Translations under genes and position numbers: made by a program
Assembly: GCA_022478985.1 (NCBI GenBank)
Contig: JAKSZP010018524.1
Coordinates: forward strand, 62,001 to 126,000
Length of the DNA: 64,000 nt
Origin: Massospora cicadina
Taxonomy: Eukaryota > Entomophthoromycota > Entomophthoromycetes > Entomophthorales > Entomophthoraceae
Direction of reading: 5' to 3'
In this document: positions 25,431-36,206 of the stretch, piece after piece
Numbering within the stretch: the stretch's first letter is position 1
Layout of the letters: the number at the start of each line of letters is the position of its first letter
The notes under the pieces: generated by a model
Told to the model about the DNA's origin: nothing
The model's input: the letters and a program-made list of their open reading frames with translations, nothing else
The model's database searches: none

Positions 25431-25629
25431 AACTGATGCAGTGTAGGTGACAATGGAAAATTAGTGGTTACTTCTAATGAATTGCTCAAAAGTGATGTCA
25501 ATTGGAAAGAGTGAGAATCATTCTTAATTTATAAGACTAAATTCAATAATTTTACTTTTATATTAAAATTTATGTTTTATAACTTTTTTGCTCTTAATCA
25601 GTAAAAATTTTAATTTTTTTCTAAAAAGT

Positions 25630-26397
25630 AAAATCTTCAAAATTAATAAATATATTATTATCATAATAAACTTTGAGATGCAAATATCTTGTATTTTTTA
25701 ATTTTGGCCCCGTTTAATCTTTTTACAAACATTGGTATTTTATTATTTTGATTTAGCTAGATTTACCAAAAAGCATGTATGATTTCATATTTATGTTTTT
25801 ACTTTAATCCTATATTCCATAAGTTATTATCTGCACAAAACACAATATAGCAGTATTAACACTATAAAACTATTTTACAGATTTACATTTTCCCATAAAA
25901 AGGGTGGTTAGTCAGGCAGGTAAAACTGCTTCCACCCTAGTGCAGGTTTCAAATTAGAAACATGTACTGGCTAGAAAAATTCTCAGTGTGGTATATTTGT
26001 CCCAAGGTTGGCCCACCTTGAATATTTTACATTTTCCAATAAAGAAGAATGGATAACATAGTGGGGTGGTTCCTGCTCCACTCTGGGTTGAGTTTTTAAT
26101 GAAACAGGTTTGAAACCAGCACAGGCTGAAAAAACTTAGTGTGGCATATTTTTCAAGGTTGACCACCTCAAACACTTTTTACATTTTTCCATAAATACTT
26201 AAACTATAAGATATTTCAAACTTATGACACAGGTCTTTTGGGATAAGAATTTTTTTACTAATTTAGCAATAGATTTTTGTTAAATAAAAATATACAATGG
26301 TAGGTTTCTTTAATTTTGGAATTCATATTTGTTTGTATATTTTATATAATCCTTTCAAAAAATAATAGTGAACCTTTAGTTTTACTTGTTATGTTTA
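25630..26397 (-). repeat. Right arm of the long inverted repeat
   Basis: Inverted match to 23,106-23,600, longer because of a two-unit tandem block at 25,886-26,181. Confidence 0.65.
25886..26181. repeat. Two tandem units of 144-152 bp in the right arm
   Basis: CATTTTCC occurs at 25,886, 26,030 and 26,182; the two intervals share GGTTTSAAAYYAG, AGTGTGGYATATTT and CAAGGTTGRCC. The left arm has a single CATTTTCCC-equivalent and no such block, so the units arose or were inserted after the arms formed. Confidence 0.7.
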
Positions 26398-26674
26398 TTT
26401 TTTTGACATAGCTATAAATTAAGATGTCAAAATTATTTTCAGGTATATATTACAGATTTAATATTAATACAGTACTTTTTATTTTTTGGGACAGTAGGTA
26501 TATCTAATTATAAATGTCCTATCTTTCTAGTATATTTCAATTAGTGATTTCCAACTATTGATCCACAATCAAGATTACTAGAGCTTTTATACTCTTATTC
26601 TAATAAGGCTTAAATTGTTTTTTTACATGTTTAAAAACTAATTAAGATACTATCATTCATGTGTAAAATAGTAT

Positions 26675-27351
26675 TGTAAAATTGAAATTTTCTCAATTAT
26701 TACATTTTGACTCAGGTTCAGATTTTCTGAACCACAAGTCAGATTATTTATACATATTTTGGGGTTTATTCAAGTTTGGGTGATGGGCTGTGCCTTGCCC
26801 AAGCTACTTTTTAGGCTCATAAGAGCTTAAGAATGGTGTGTTAAAGTCCCCTGGAAGGGTGACTTTAAAGGTTGAGCACACACAATTCTGACTTCATTTG
26901 TAATTTATTCTCTGAAGATTTCACTCTAGGCTAGATTACTCCTGTGGTTCTAAAACCACCCTTACCTTGTCTGATGGCAGGCTGTGATGCATCAGGTATT
27001 TATCACATGAACAAAAACTTGGAAGTTTTTATTGTTTAATCTCCCCAATTATCCTGTCTTTTACTGGTGCAATTGTGGCGCCTAATTATTGGGATCTGCT
27101 TGAGAGTGGCATTTTTTATTTGACAATAAATAAATGAAGTTAATTCTAGGTTTTGATACCTCACTAAACTATTTTATCCTTTTTCTCACTCCAAGTCTCC
27201 CTAATTCAGAGGCTCAATTGTTAAATGCATGAGGCGCTAACACTTACCTCAAGAGTTTAGCCTCGTGATGGTCATCCTTTTGGAATCAAAGATCAGCGTT
27301 GAACCAAAGGCAAGATGGTAATCAGGAACTGGGAGTTTCATAAGCAGTACA
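26675..27351 (+). repeat. Left LTR of the small element
   Basis: Starts TGTAAAATTG and ends GCAGTACA. Direct repeat of 27,940-28,615, with a conserved palindrome at 26,709-26,740. Confidence 0.85.
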
Positions 27352-27939
27352 TAATTCCGAACCAAAATGTGTGTTCTGCACGCCACCAATACCTAGTTAG
27401 ACTGATCTCAAAGGTCTTATTAGTCCCAGTTGTCAAGTAACCAGTTCCATCGGAGCTGGTGACTGATGGCCAACCCAGGACCTGAGGTGATCCTCAGCAG
27501 AGAATCCTGTGGGTCCTCCCACTCACCAGGGATTATTTTGGCACCAAGAGGACCTGCCCAGTAGAGCTCTCTCACCAACAGATAGTCCACCTGGAAAGGG
27601 AAAGGCCATCCAACTGCGCTGGACTGTGTGCCCCTTCCACACTTCATTTGGATAAAGTGCCTTCCTGTTCAGGATGGGAAGACTGTCACCAACTGGAGTG
27701 TGGGAGGGGGAGCACCACAGCTAAGCGCTGGGTGTGCTTCCTCATACCAGGTGGGCTGATTCCAGTAGCCCAGTACCAATTTGCTCAAGCCATTTGTCTT
27801 TTCCCCATGAGGGGCCTGGAATTTTTCAGGGCTGATTTTCCTGGGGCTCAAAGTAGCTCACCGCAAGAAGCCATCATGGAGGCGGACTACTGTTGTGGGG
27901 CCCCTCTTTGGGGAGGGTCCCTTCTCTAGTAGAGGGTAA

Positions 27940-28615
27940 TGTAACAATTGAGACTTTTTTGATCATTACATTTTGACTCAGGTTTAGATTTTAAACCCAC
28001 AAGTCAAATCTTTAAAAAATTTGAGGTTTGGTCAAGTTTAGGTGCTGGGCTGTGCCTTGCCTGAACTAATTTCTAGGCTCTTGAGAGCTTAAAAATGGTG
28101 TGTGAGAGGCTCCCCAGAAGGGCAACCTTAAAGGTCAAGCCCACACACAATTCTAAATTTTGTTCAGAATTCTTTCTCTGGAGTTTTAACCCCAAGATGG
28201 TTACTCTTGTGGCTCTAAGGCACCCTTACCTTGTCTTATGGCAGGCCACAATGCATCAGGTTTTATTCATATGAACAAAAACTTGGGGATTTGGGTTTTG
28301 ATCTCCCCCAATTATCCTGTCTTTTATTTGGTGCAATTATGGTGCCTAACTACTAGGATCTTCTCAAGAGTGTTTTTTTTATTTAATAATAAATAAAATG
28401 AGGTTGTTTCTGGTGTTGCTACATTGCTTTACTACTTCATCTTTTATCTTACTCTGAGTTTCACTAAATCAGGGGTTTTGGTGAAAAGTTGCATGAGGAA
28501 TTTATGCATACCTCAAAAGTTTAACCTCACACTGTACATTCTTTTGGCATTGAAGATCATTGTTGAACTGAAGGCAAGATGGCAAACAGGAACTGGGAGT
28601 TTCTCAACCATTACA
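27940..28615 (+). repeat. Right LTR of the small element
   Basis: Starts TGTAACAATTG and ends ACCATTACA, followed by the AGTAT duplication. Clearly diverged from its partner, so the insertion is not recent. Confidence 0.85.
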
Positions 28616-28818
28616 AGTATATAATAGGGGCATATCACTCCTTATAGCATACTGTAGCAATGATAAATCAAAAAATTATCTTCATTGGTTATTTAAGTTA
28701 ATTGGTAAAAAAGTCCAAAAAATCACACAATAAATAAGGCTCTTTTTAAGGTTTAGCTAATAAAATTGTTAAATTTTCATTTTAGAAGTAATTGATTTAT
28801 ATAAATTATTGTATCAGT

Positions 28819-29555
28819 TGTCAAATTCTTGGCGTTGACTAAGGCCCACTGGTGCTATTTGCACAGGATTTGACAATTTAGCAGAACAGGAATATCAAAA
28901 CTCTCAGCTGCTTATTGAAAATAGGGGATTTAAATTATATTTTTAACCTAAAATAGAAAACTTTAAAGTTTATAAAAAGAGGAAGTTTTTATATTTATTT
29001 ATTAGTTACCATGACAGGGTCAAAAAAGAGCTCTAATAATATGTCACTGCTTAGTATTTAAACAATCCAAAGCTCAAAGTGCAAGGGCTGAGAAATTCAT
29101 TATAGCTTACAAGCATCCAAATTATGGAATATGGGGTTTTGACCTATTGGAACTCTTGATTATCAGCTCACTTCAATGAAATGGCTGATGGTTGATGTTG
29201 GGTAGGACTAGTCCATTGGGTAAAGATTTAGTATTTACCCCAATCAATGTATGGGAAAATATTTGCACCTTGCAGAACCCCTCAACCCTATAAAAGGGGT
29301 GGTTTCCGCCTAGGTGTGTAATTAAACTGGAAGTGGCCTTAAAAGAACCTCGAACAAACTCTCCTCATTCTGTCACATGGTTAGTGCAATATGAATGCCC
29401 AAACTCATGCTATTTTCCTGAGAAGTATAGATAAATATTGCTATACCAATTTGAGGGGTTCCACCAAGCATTGACCAGGGTCTTTTGGCTGATATATTCA
29501 TTATTTGCATCTAAAAACGATCTTCTCATAATATTGGACTTGTAATTGACTGACA
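28819..29555 (-). repeat. 3' LTR of element C
   Basis: Plus strand starts TGTCAAATTC and ends GACTGACA. A TATAAAAGGGG-type core promoter is seen on the plus strand reading near 29,290, shared with the other LTR, but the element reads on the minus strand. Confidence 0.9.
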
Positions 29556-29567
29556 TCACCCCCTTTA
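29556..29567 (-). promoter_or_regulatory. Polypurine tract of element C
   Basis: The minus strand reads TTAAAGGGGGTGA directly before the 3' LTR, the place and composition expected of the plus-strand DNA primer. Confidence 0.75.
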
Positions 29568-29599
29568 AGAGCGGTAGGGGGTGAATAAAAGCGTAAGAA

Positions 29600-30610
29600 C
29601 TTGCCATGAACCCAATTGATGATAACTCCAGAAGCAAGGGATTGATGGAGTATTAATCATTCACATATATGTGACTACATAAGATCCATCCCAGATAAAC
29701 CCAAGCTTCTCACTCCTAAGGGCGATCAAATTTTGGTAATACAGCATCAAGTCTGATACTTGGAAGGAAGGAAAAGGGGCCCAGATCTCATTAGCTTGGC
29801 CTTCATTAGTAACATTCTTTGCCAAGTTAGTCATAGCCTCTTCTTGTAGTTGGATGATGTGCTAGGATAAATTTTTCATGGATTTTTCAGGGTCAGCACT
29901 GTCAGAGAAGACATCTTTGGCTAATAAAGCAGGCACCCCAGATTTCCGCCCATACAATACATGGAAAGAGGACATTTTGAGGATACAATGGTAACTAATG
30001 TGATAGACCATGAGCGCTCTGGGTAGGTAGAGATCCCAATGAAGAGGGTCTTACTTGGCCATTTTTGGAGTATAGAGACCAGAATTCCATTTACTCTTTC
30101 TACGGTCCCATTTGTGGATGGATTGTAGGGGGCTGAGAAGAGTTGTTAAGTTCCCATAAATTGGCGAGAAGCGTTACCACTTTGGAGTTGAAGTTTTTCC
30201 CATTGTCACAAAGGAGGACTTGGGGGCAGCTATGCCGCATAGAGATATTTTGATGTAAAAAGGTAGCAGTGGCTTTGGCATTCTGAGAGAGGAGAGCAAC
30301 AGCTTCAACCCATTTGGTGAAATGATCAATTCCAATCAAAATATAACTATTGCCACCAGTGGTCTAAGGTAGAGGCCCTACCAAGTCTATACTTATGGTG
30401 TGGAAGGGTTGTTGGGCATGGTCAGTTGTTACTGATACCAGGTCTTGTAGCTGGATTGCTTTTTACAGGTCATACAAGCATCCAGTACTTCAGTTATGGT
30501 CTTTATTATGCCCTCCCAGTAGTAGAGTTATCTAGCCCATTCATAGGTCTTTCATACTCTGCCATGCCCCATGATAATATGAGACTCCAGGATCACGGGC
30601 ACTCGCTCTG
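29600..30610 (-). pseudogene. Integrase of element C, broken
   Basis: The clearest part (30,100-30,339) reads IGIDHFTKWVEAVAL followed by CPQVLLCDNGKNFNSKVV, which are the first-strand block and the DNG motif with the second catalytic Asp of a Ty3/gypsy integrase. It ends in HPQMGP where HPQxxGxxER is expected; the frame then shifts, and VERVNG-like sequence follows just downstream. A zinc-binding part upstream (about 30,430-30,600) is worn. Non-functional. Confidence 0.75.
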
Positions 30611-31300
30611 ACTGCTGGAGATAGTGCAACCAGTTATTTCTACTTTCTTATATAACTTCCCACTTTCCACTATGGTGTTGCAGGTTTGCCAAGCTAGAAT
30701 CTTCTGTATTGGTTTGTCTTCATCATTCCACACGTCAGGAGTCATGAGGAGGTCATGTAACTTCTCAGCTTCACTATTGTCTAAGTGAATAACAGGCAGC
30801 CACGTCAACCAGTCTAAATTCATATGGTGATTTCCCGCCTGGTGTTCAATGGTCATATTGTAGGGCTGGAGCTTCAGAGCCCAGCGAGCCAGCCTTCCAG
30901 TGGAGTTTTTCATATTTTGCAAACACTTTAAAGAGGCGTGGTCAGTAACTACTTTAAATGAAGTGCCATATAAGAAGGGTTGATAGTATTTGACAGCGAG
31001 CAAGATGACCAGGAACTCCTTCTCAGTGACGCTGTAGTTGCTTTCATCTTTTAAGGGCATTTTGCTGAAGTATAAAACAGGATGATCGACCCCATTCTTA
31101 TCCTTTTAAGGTAATATCCCAATGACATAGTCAGAGGCATCTGTGAACAACATGAAGGGTTTGCCATAGTCAGGGTGACGGAGGATTAGCCGTTGTTGCA
31201 ATAACTCCTTCATGGTCTCAAACGCGGCCTTTTGTTTATCACCCTACAATAGAAAGGGTTGTTATTAGCCAAGAGACAGATGAGGGGCTTACTGAGCTGG
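30593..31300 (-). pseudogene. RNase H of element C, broken
   Basis: The 155-codon stretch 30,593-31,060 has the C-terminal RNase H signature of gypsy elements: YSVTEKEFLVILLAVKYYQPF, then FKVVTDHASLKCLQN and RLARWALKLQPYN. The upstream part with the first catalytic Asp (about 31,080-31,300) is only partly readable across stops. Normally this domain removes template RNA during reverse transcription. Confidence 0.8.
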
Positions 31301-31395
31301 GTGAACTTGGGTATAAATTGATGGTAATACCCCTTTATGCCAAGAATACCTCTATGTTACAAAGAGTTATGGGCGCAAGCATTTTGGATATCGCT

Positions 31396-32275
31396 TTAAC
31401 CTTGTTTTTGGAGGGGTTGAATCCCAATTTTAGAGATAGAGTTCCTGGGAAAATCCAACTTCTTTTGAAAGAAAGTACATTTGGAGGGCTTCAGCTTAAT
31501 GTTAGATCCCCGCAACTGTTGAAACTTTTCTTTTAGGTGTGTGAGGTGCTTGTTGAAAATCTTGGAAAAAATTGTGACTTCATAGAGATAGACAATCACA
31601 AAGCTTAGCTTGAGATACTGGAGAATATGATCCATTGCCCGCTGAAAGGATGGCAGGCACTGCATAACCCCTGGGGTAACCAAGTGGGTTAGAATAAGCC
31701 CTTGCTACGGATAAGGGCGCACTTCTCCTTATCTTAAGGAGAAAGGACCATCTGCCAATACCCACTAGCCAAGTCCATGGCAGAAAAGAACTTGGACCCA
31801 GAAAGTTAGGCCAGAGCGTCATCAATACAGGGGATAGGATATTTATCCTTCTTTGCAAGATTGTTCAATTTGCGGTAATCCATAACTACCAAATGACCTC
31901 CATTTTTCTTCTTTATTAGTAGAAGAGGAATGACCAAGGGCTTTGGGATGGCACCAACAACCCGGCGTCCAGAAGCTGTTTGAGCTCCGTCCACATCTGT
32001 AACTCCTCAACTTTGGCTTTGTGGTAGGGTTTAGAGAATATGGGCCAAGCCTCCCCAACATCAATAGTATGAGTCCAACCGTTCATGTGCCCATAGTCAG
32101 TGTCAAATTTGGAGAAAATGTCGCTATAGGCCTCAAGTAGGGTGTGGACTTTTTCAAGCTCTGCAGGGGTTAATTCCTCAGAGATATGAATGGTAGAAAA
32201 CGTACATAATGATTGGTCAGCGGGCAATCCCATATCAGCCATACCCAATACATTACTCTTGCTTGATGTCCTCAA
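31396..32275 (-). pseudogene. Reverse transcriptase of element C, broken
   Basis: Pieces in three overlapping frames give the RT in order: a KPYHKAKVEELQ block (31,916-32,275), KKKNGG with VVMDYRKLNNLAKKDKYPIP (31,806-31,994), then SFVIVYLYEVTIFS (31,396-31,683) where the active site should read YxDD. YLYE in its place removes both catalytic Asp residues. Frameshifts join the pieces. The polymerase is dead. Confidence 0.8.
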
Positions 32276-32765
32276 TGAGTATCAGCTAGCCTCTTTCAAT
32301 GGTCTAACGTTTTTTATGACCAGATCCTTTGGGATGATATTTCACAGCAGAAGATTGATTGGTCGCTGATAGGCTGAGTCAATATACCTGGCAATGCTTT
32401 GGGCTCTCTGAGACTAGTACCCTCAACGCTGGTTAGATGCAATAAGCAATTAAGGGATTTGTAGGGTAATCTTCATGTCAACTACCTTATGTTTGCCAGC
32501 CTAGATGACTAACTCTTCAGAAGCATAAAAAGTAATACCCTCTAGAGCATCCACTGATGGAGGTAACATCTTGGTGTTGTGTTCTGCCGTTTTGTAGTGT
32601 AGGGATAAGGAGGAGGAGGGTACTCAACAGTGAAAGCGTATTATTTTTATTGAGCTCATAATTGGTCAGAATTAGAGGAATTTCATAGTTAAGAAGGGAG
32701 AGGTACCCTGCCTCAAATGAATAAATTCTTCATATTTGAGCATGAATTGAAGACTAATGAATAAG

Positions 32766-33032
32766 TTATAGGTATTGTTGGCCAAGGCTACTGCTGGGGG
32801 GCTGATAAGATGAGCTTCCCAAAACGAAGGGGCAGATAAGAGTATGCCCCAATGGCGCAGGTGTTATTTGGGCTTGCAGTTCAAAATTCTTGGTTGTAGT
32901 CAAGGTCAGGGGCCAGCTTAATTTTCTAATGAGTTTGGTTGACACAGCATTCACTGGGAACTCAGTGTCAAGGATAGCTCTAAACTGCACTTCATTAACA
33001 ACGATCTCCACTTTGGTTAAGGTTCCACCCAA
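32766..33032 (-). pseudogene. Aspartic protease of element C, broken
   Basis: Reads QFRAILDTEFPVNAVSTKLI. The element A protease has RAIIDTGAPVNIVSTKLV at the same place, so the active-site DTGA is here DTEF, a Gly to Glu and Ala to Phe change that would abolish activity. The two proteases are plainly from related families. Confidence 0.75.
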
Positions 33033-33116
33033 GTTGGGCTAGAGAGCGAGGACCTTTTTTAAATGAAGAGTAGAGGCAAGTTTTTTGGTAGTTCCAGGGT
33101 ATCTCTCTTGGATTGA

Positions 33117-36100
33117 CTACAGGGTATGAACACTTTGGGTAGATTGGATAAGTGTGGCAATAATCTGGTCAGCGTCACTGGCAGTGTCAATGATCTCAAA
33201 ACCCCTCAACACTTGGCGGAGATAAGTTTGGCAGGGGATTCTAGACATATCCACTTTCTCTGGGTTCAATCTATCAGGTACCTTCACTTCACCTGGGGCT
33301 CCTATGACATAATGACCAACATCTTCACAACCCCCTTCAGATTCATCATCAGAGGGGTTATTGATGCACTTCAGAGAGTCCATTGGTTGAGAGGTAAGTT
33401 CTGAGCTTCCTCTATTGCAGGAGAGGTCCTGGGGGCGCTTATTTACCCAGTTAACTTTCAAAAAGACGCTGTAATGGTTATGGCTCCACATTTAGCCTCT
33501 AATGTAGAGGAATTGTTCTGCCCCATGGCTACCAGTTTTGGACTAGAGATGGCCAGAGGAGCGCTTGAGGGAGATAGAGGTAGCGTCTTGAAAGGACAGT
33601 ACAATGGGGCCACGTGGAAAGGGTGCTCTGGAGAAAAAGAGGGCAAGGCAAAATGACGACTGCCTTCACCAACTGGCTTTTTTGAGCTGAAGATGAAGGG
33701 AAACACTGCCCCATCACAGGCATTATCCTCTGTTTATCTTCACGGGATGGAGAATCATTTTGTGGTGGCAACTACAAAGAAGCAGGTTTTTAGAGGAAGA
33801 CAGCCTTAGAAGAGGCTAGAGTGGTTTGAGTGGATGCTTGCCTCAGAGTTTCTTGTGTATGATCAAATTTGTAAATGTCAGCCACCTCAAGCATGGACTC
33901 CTTGATATTTTGTAAATTGTGGAAAGAGCGCTTAACTTAAGTGATATGCATCACTAAAGAGGGATGGGACGCTAATCTATCCAAGATTGTAAGTCTTGGG
34001 GACCATCCCTTGAAACTGGATAGGGTTCAGCACCCTTTCTGGATGAAGAGGGGCCCCAAGGCTCCCGTGGACCCCCTGTCACAGCTGGGTGACCTCGCCT
34101 GCATTATAGATGAGTGCTTGGTGATGGCTTTCCTCCTAAAGCCTTCTCACTCCCACCCCTTCCCTCATCTTCAATCCTGGTAGGATTATTAAAAAGGGTC
34201 TGCAAGGAGATGGCTCACATCAGGAGGCTTGGAGAGGGTCCTGAGGCCACCCACTCCCCAGGCAAGCTATGGCCAAAAATTGGGGAAATTGTAATTCCCA
34301 GTGTTGGAGCCCAGCCAGTAATTTTCAGACTGGGGGAGCTGGTCCAGGCTGGCCAGTTTCAGAAGGCAGATTGGAACATGGCTTGGATCAAAAACCTGGT
34401 TCCAAATGGCTCATATCATTGGGTCCAACATCCCAAGGAAGATCCAGGAAGTTCAGATCATACAAGCTGCCCAATTGTGGGATCATCCCAAATCACAACA
34501 AACCCACTCCATGGACCCCTGCCTTCTGAGACAAATCTGGAACGCCCCAGCTGTGCAATTAGGCCAATTCAAGTCATTAGGACCTGGATCAGCAGTATTG
34601 ATTTGGCTTGGTCTCAAGAAGTTGGAAAAATTTGCAAGAATTTTCAAAGCTTTTGCCAAATTGGGAGCTGCCTTTCACCCCCCCAAGCTAGCCAACCAAA
34701 TCCCCTTCCCATTCCCCAGAATAACCAATCCCCTGATACTTCCCCATGCCTATTGCACCATTTAAAAGGCAACTGGCCCCATCAAGGGCAGTTGTCAGTT
34801 CATTCTTCTTTGACTTTGTCAAAATAAAATCTGATAATCTGCCTAGTTTGCCATGGACTCTGTCAGCTTTAACACAACTTTTAAAATGATTTCATCAATT
34901 GATCTGATGAAGTGCGCCATTGCCAAGATCCTTTTCCCAATTTTTGCTGACTGGATTATCCAGTCACTCAATCCCACCAAGCAGTAGTGGATTATGGACA
35001 TGATAATCCAGCCTGCCCCCAAAGGCAAGCCCACTGTTCCATTCATTTCCTCACATCCGTTAAATGGACTCCCTTCCATTTGTTTGGGCGCCAAGTCCAC
35101 CAAATCTGCTCCCCAGTTGGAGCAGCTCCAAGGCGTCCCTGGACCACCTCACATGGGTTTGGTTTCCATAGCTTCCCCTGCCACTGTGGGTCCAGCTCTC
35201 CAGCGGGACCTGGAGTGTCCCCTTCAGGGAAAACTCAGTCTTAGCCCCTCTCATAGAGTTTCCCACACTTCTACCCATATTCCCAACAACGTGGCAGTCT
35301 CTGTGCCGCCTCCAACTAGTGCACAAGCCTCCCTTTTTAGATTCTGAAGGCCAGTAACCGCGAACCCTGGAGGAGTCATCATCCTCCCTGCCTCTCCCTC
35401 CCTTGGGGGTTACCCCCATAAGACTTGCGGTGCCCCAACGCAACCATCTGGTTTGCCTTGGGGGCCTTTGGTACATTACTAAACATTTGCTTTTATCACA
35501 TGTCCTGTAGATCCCCACTTATATTAGTCGCCCAGACCGCTATGCTTCTGGCGTTCTGGGGCCTCCACTGGGTGCTCGCGCACCCTAACTGGGAGCTCAG
35601 TCTAGTTCTTCTTAGCTGTATCCATGACAAAGATAGCCGCAATTGCATCATCTAATGGTACTATTTTTGCAAGCAGTAGAGGTTGAGCTTTACTGTAAAC
35701 CTGCTCAACAAAAGAGGCAATTGATTTACCCTTTTCAGATAAGGCTTATAAAGGCCTGCTTTTGCCTGTTCAAACTCTGTGGGGGGACAAATCCTTCAAT
35801 AAGTGCTTGTTTAACCTCCGCCCAAGTGCTGAGGTTGGCTATGTGTGAAACCATTATTTCTCAAGCCTTATGACTCAAGCAGGGAAGGATATACCTAATT
35901 TTCGGATGGTCAGTTGCTCCTTCCATAGCAGCTTCATACATAAAAAGGAAGGAGCTAATGCTTCCCTCACATGGGGTAAATTGTCCCTAAAAGGGGGTTT
36001 GTGGATATTAGGCGAGGTCACATAAAGGCCTTGGAAAGAGTGCTTCTCAAGCTTTTTGAGGTAAGACAAAGCACTGTTTAACTGTAGTTCTATTAGTTAG

Positions 36101-36190
36101 CTGAGGTTTAAGGTCAGAAGGAAGGTCATGAGGGTTACTTTCACCACCAACCTTCATTTTTTCTGGTTCATTTTTTGCTGTGCAGTCTCC
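33117..36190 (-). pseudogene. Gag of element C, broken and split
   Basis: The 5' part (about 35,610-36,190) contains EVKQALIEGFVPPQSL and, after a gap, ending near AIFVMDTAKKN; the 3' part resumes at about 34,020 with RLTILDRLASHPSLVMHIT and continues through LEVADIYKFDHTQ to 33,117. Between them lies a 1.6-kb insertion on the other composition. Gag normally forms the particle that packages element RNA. Several stops occur. No zinc knuckle was safely found. Confidence 0.65.
34020..35604 (+). mobile_element. GC-rich 1.6-kb insertion inside gag of element C
   Basis: Gag of element C breaks off at about 35,604 and resumes at about 34,020. The insert is much richer in G+C than its host. Its 3' end aligns with 20,780-22,054, both ending CAGTCTA, so it is a repeat family. 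It contains several overlapping plus-strand open stretches, the longest 34,114-34,827, none recognised; an ATG in a good eukaryotic context (GCCATGG, about 34,852) opens only 44 codons. Near its end are strong hairpins, for example CCCCAACGCAACC / GGTTTGCCTTGGGG (about 35,433-35,464) and GGGTGCTCGCGCACCC (about 35,569-35,584). Terminal repeats and target duplication were not resolved. Confidence 0.6.
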
Positions 36191-36192
36191 CA

Positions 36193-36204
36193 TAGTGAGC
36201 ACCA
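36193..36204 (-). promoter_or_regulatory. Primer-binding site of element C
   Basis: Minus strand TGGTGCTCACTA, two bases inside the 5' LTR. Identical to the sites of elements A, E and the small element. Confidence 0.85.
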
Positions 36205-36206
36205 GC

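Larger units (their letters stand above)
23106..26397. mobile_element. Long-inverted-repeat element enclosing an RRM/CCHC gene
   Basis: Left (23,106-23,600) and right (25,630-26,397) arms are inverted copies; the interior holds the RRM/CCHC gene on the minus strand. Anchors shared in inverted orientation: AAACATAACAAGTA, AACAAACAAATATG, TATTTATGGRAAAATGTAA, GAAATCATACATG, ATTACAAGATATTTGCATCTC (first 20 of it shared nearly exactly) and AAAGTTTAT. The outer tips and target duplication could not be fixed, so this is either a DNA transposon with long inverted repeats or a palindromic rearrangement. The interior is GC-richer than the arms. Confidence 0.55.
26675..28615 (+). mobile_element. Small non-autonomous LTR element (TRIM type)
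   Basis: Two LTRs (677 and 676 bp) enclose only 588 bp and the whole is flanked by perfect AGTAT duplications (26,670-26,674; 28,616-28,620). The interior is GC-richer and non-coding: open stretches on both strands (for example 27,420-27,647 minus, 27,648-27,929 plus) overlap and match no Gag or Pol. AGTAGAGGGTAA just before the right LTR could be a short polypurine tract, which would make the element plus-oriented. No TGG-type primer site follows the left LTR. It must rely on proteins from other elements; the solo LTR at 12,078 belongs to the same family. Confidence 0.85.

Noticed and set aside
34114..34827. 237-codon plus-strand open frame as a host gene
   Set aside because: Three overlapping frames are open over the same GC-rich stretch, it lies inside an insertion in gag of element C, and no domain is recognisable; composition explains the openness.
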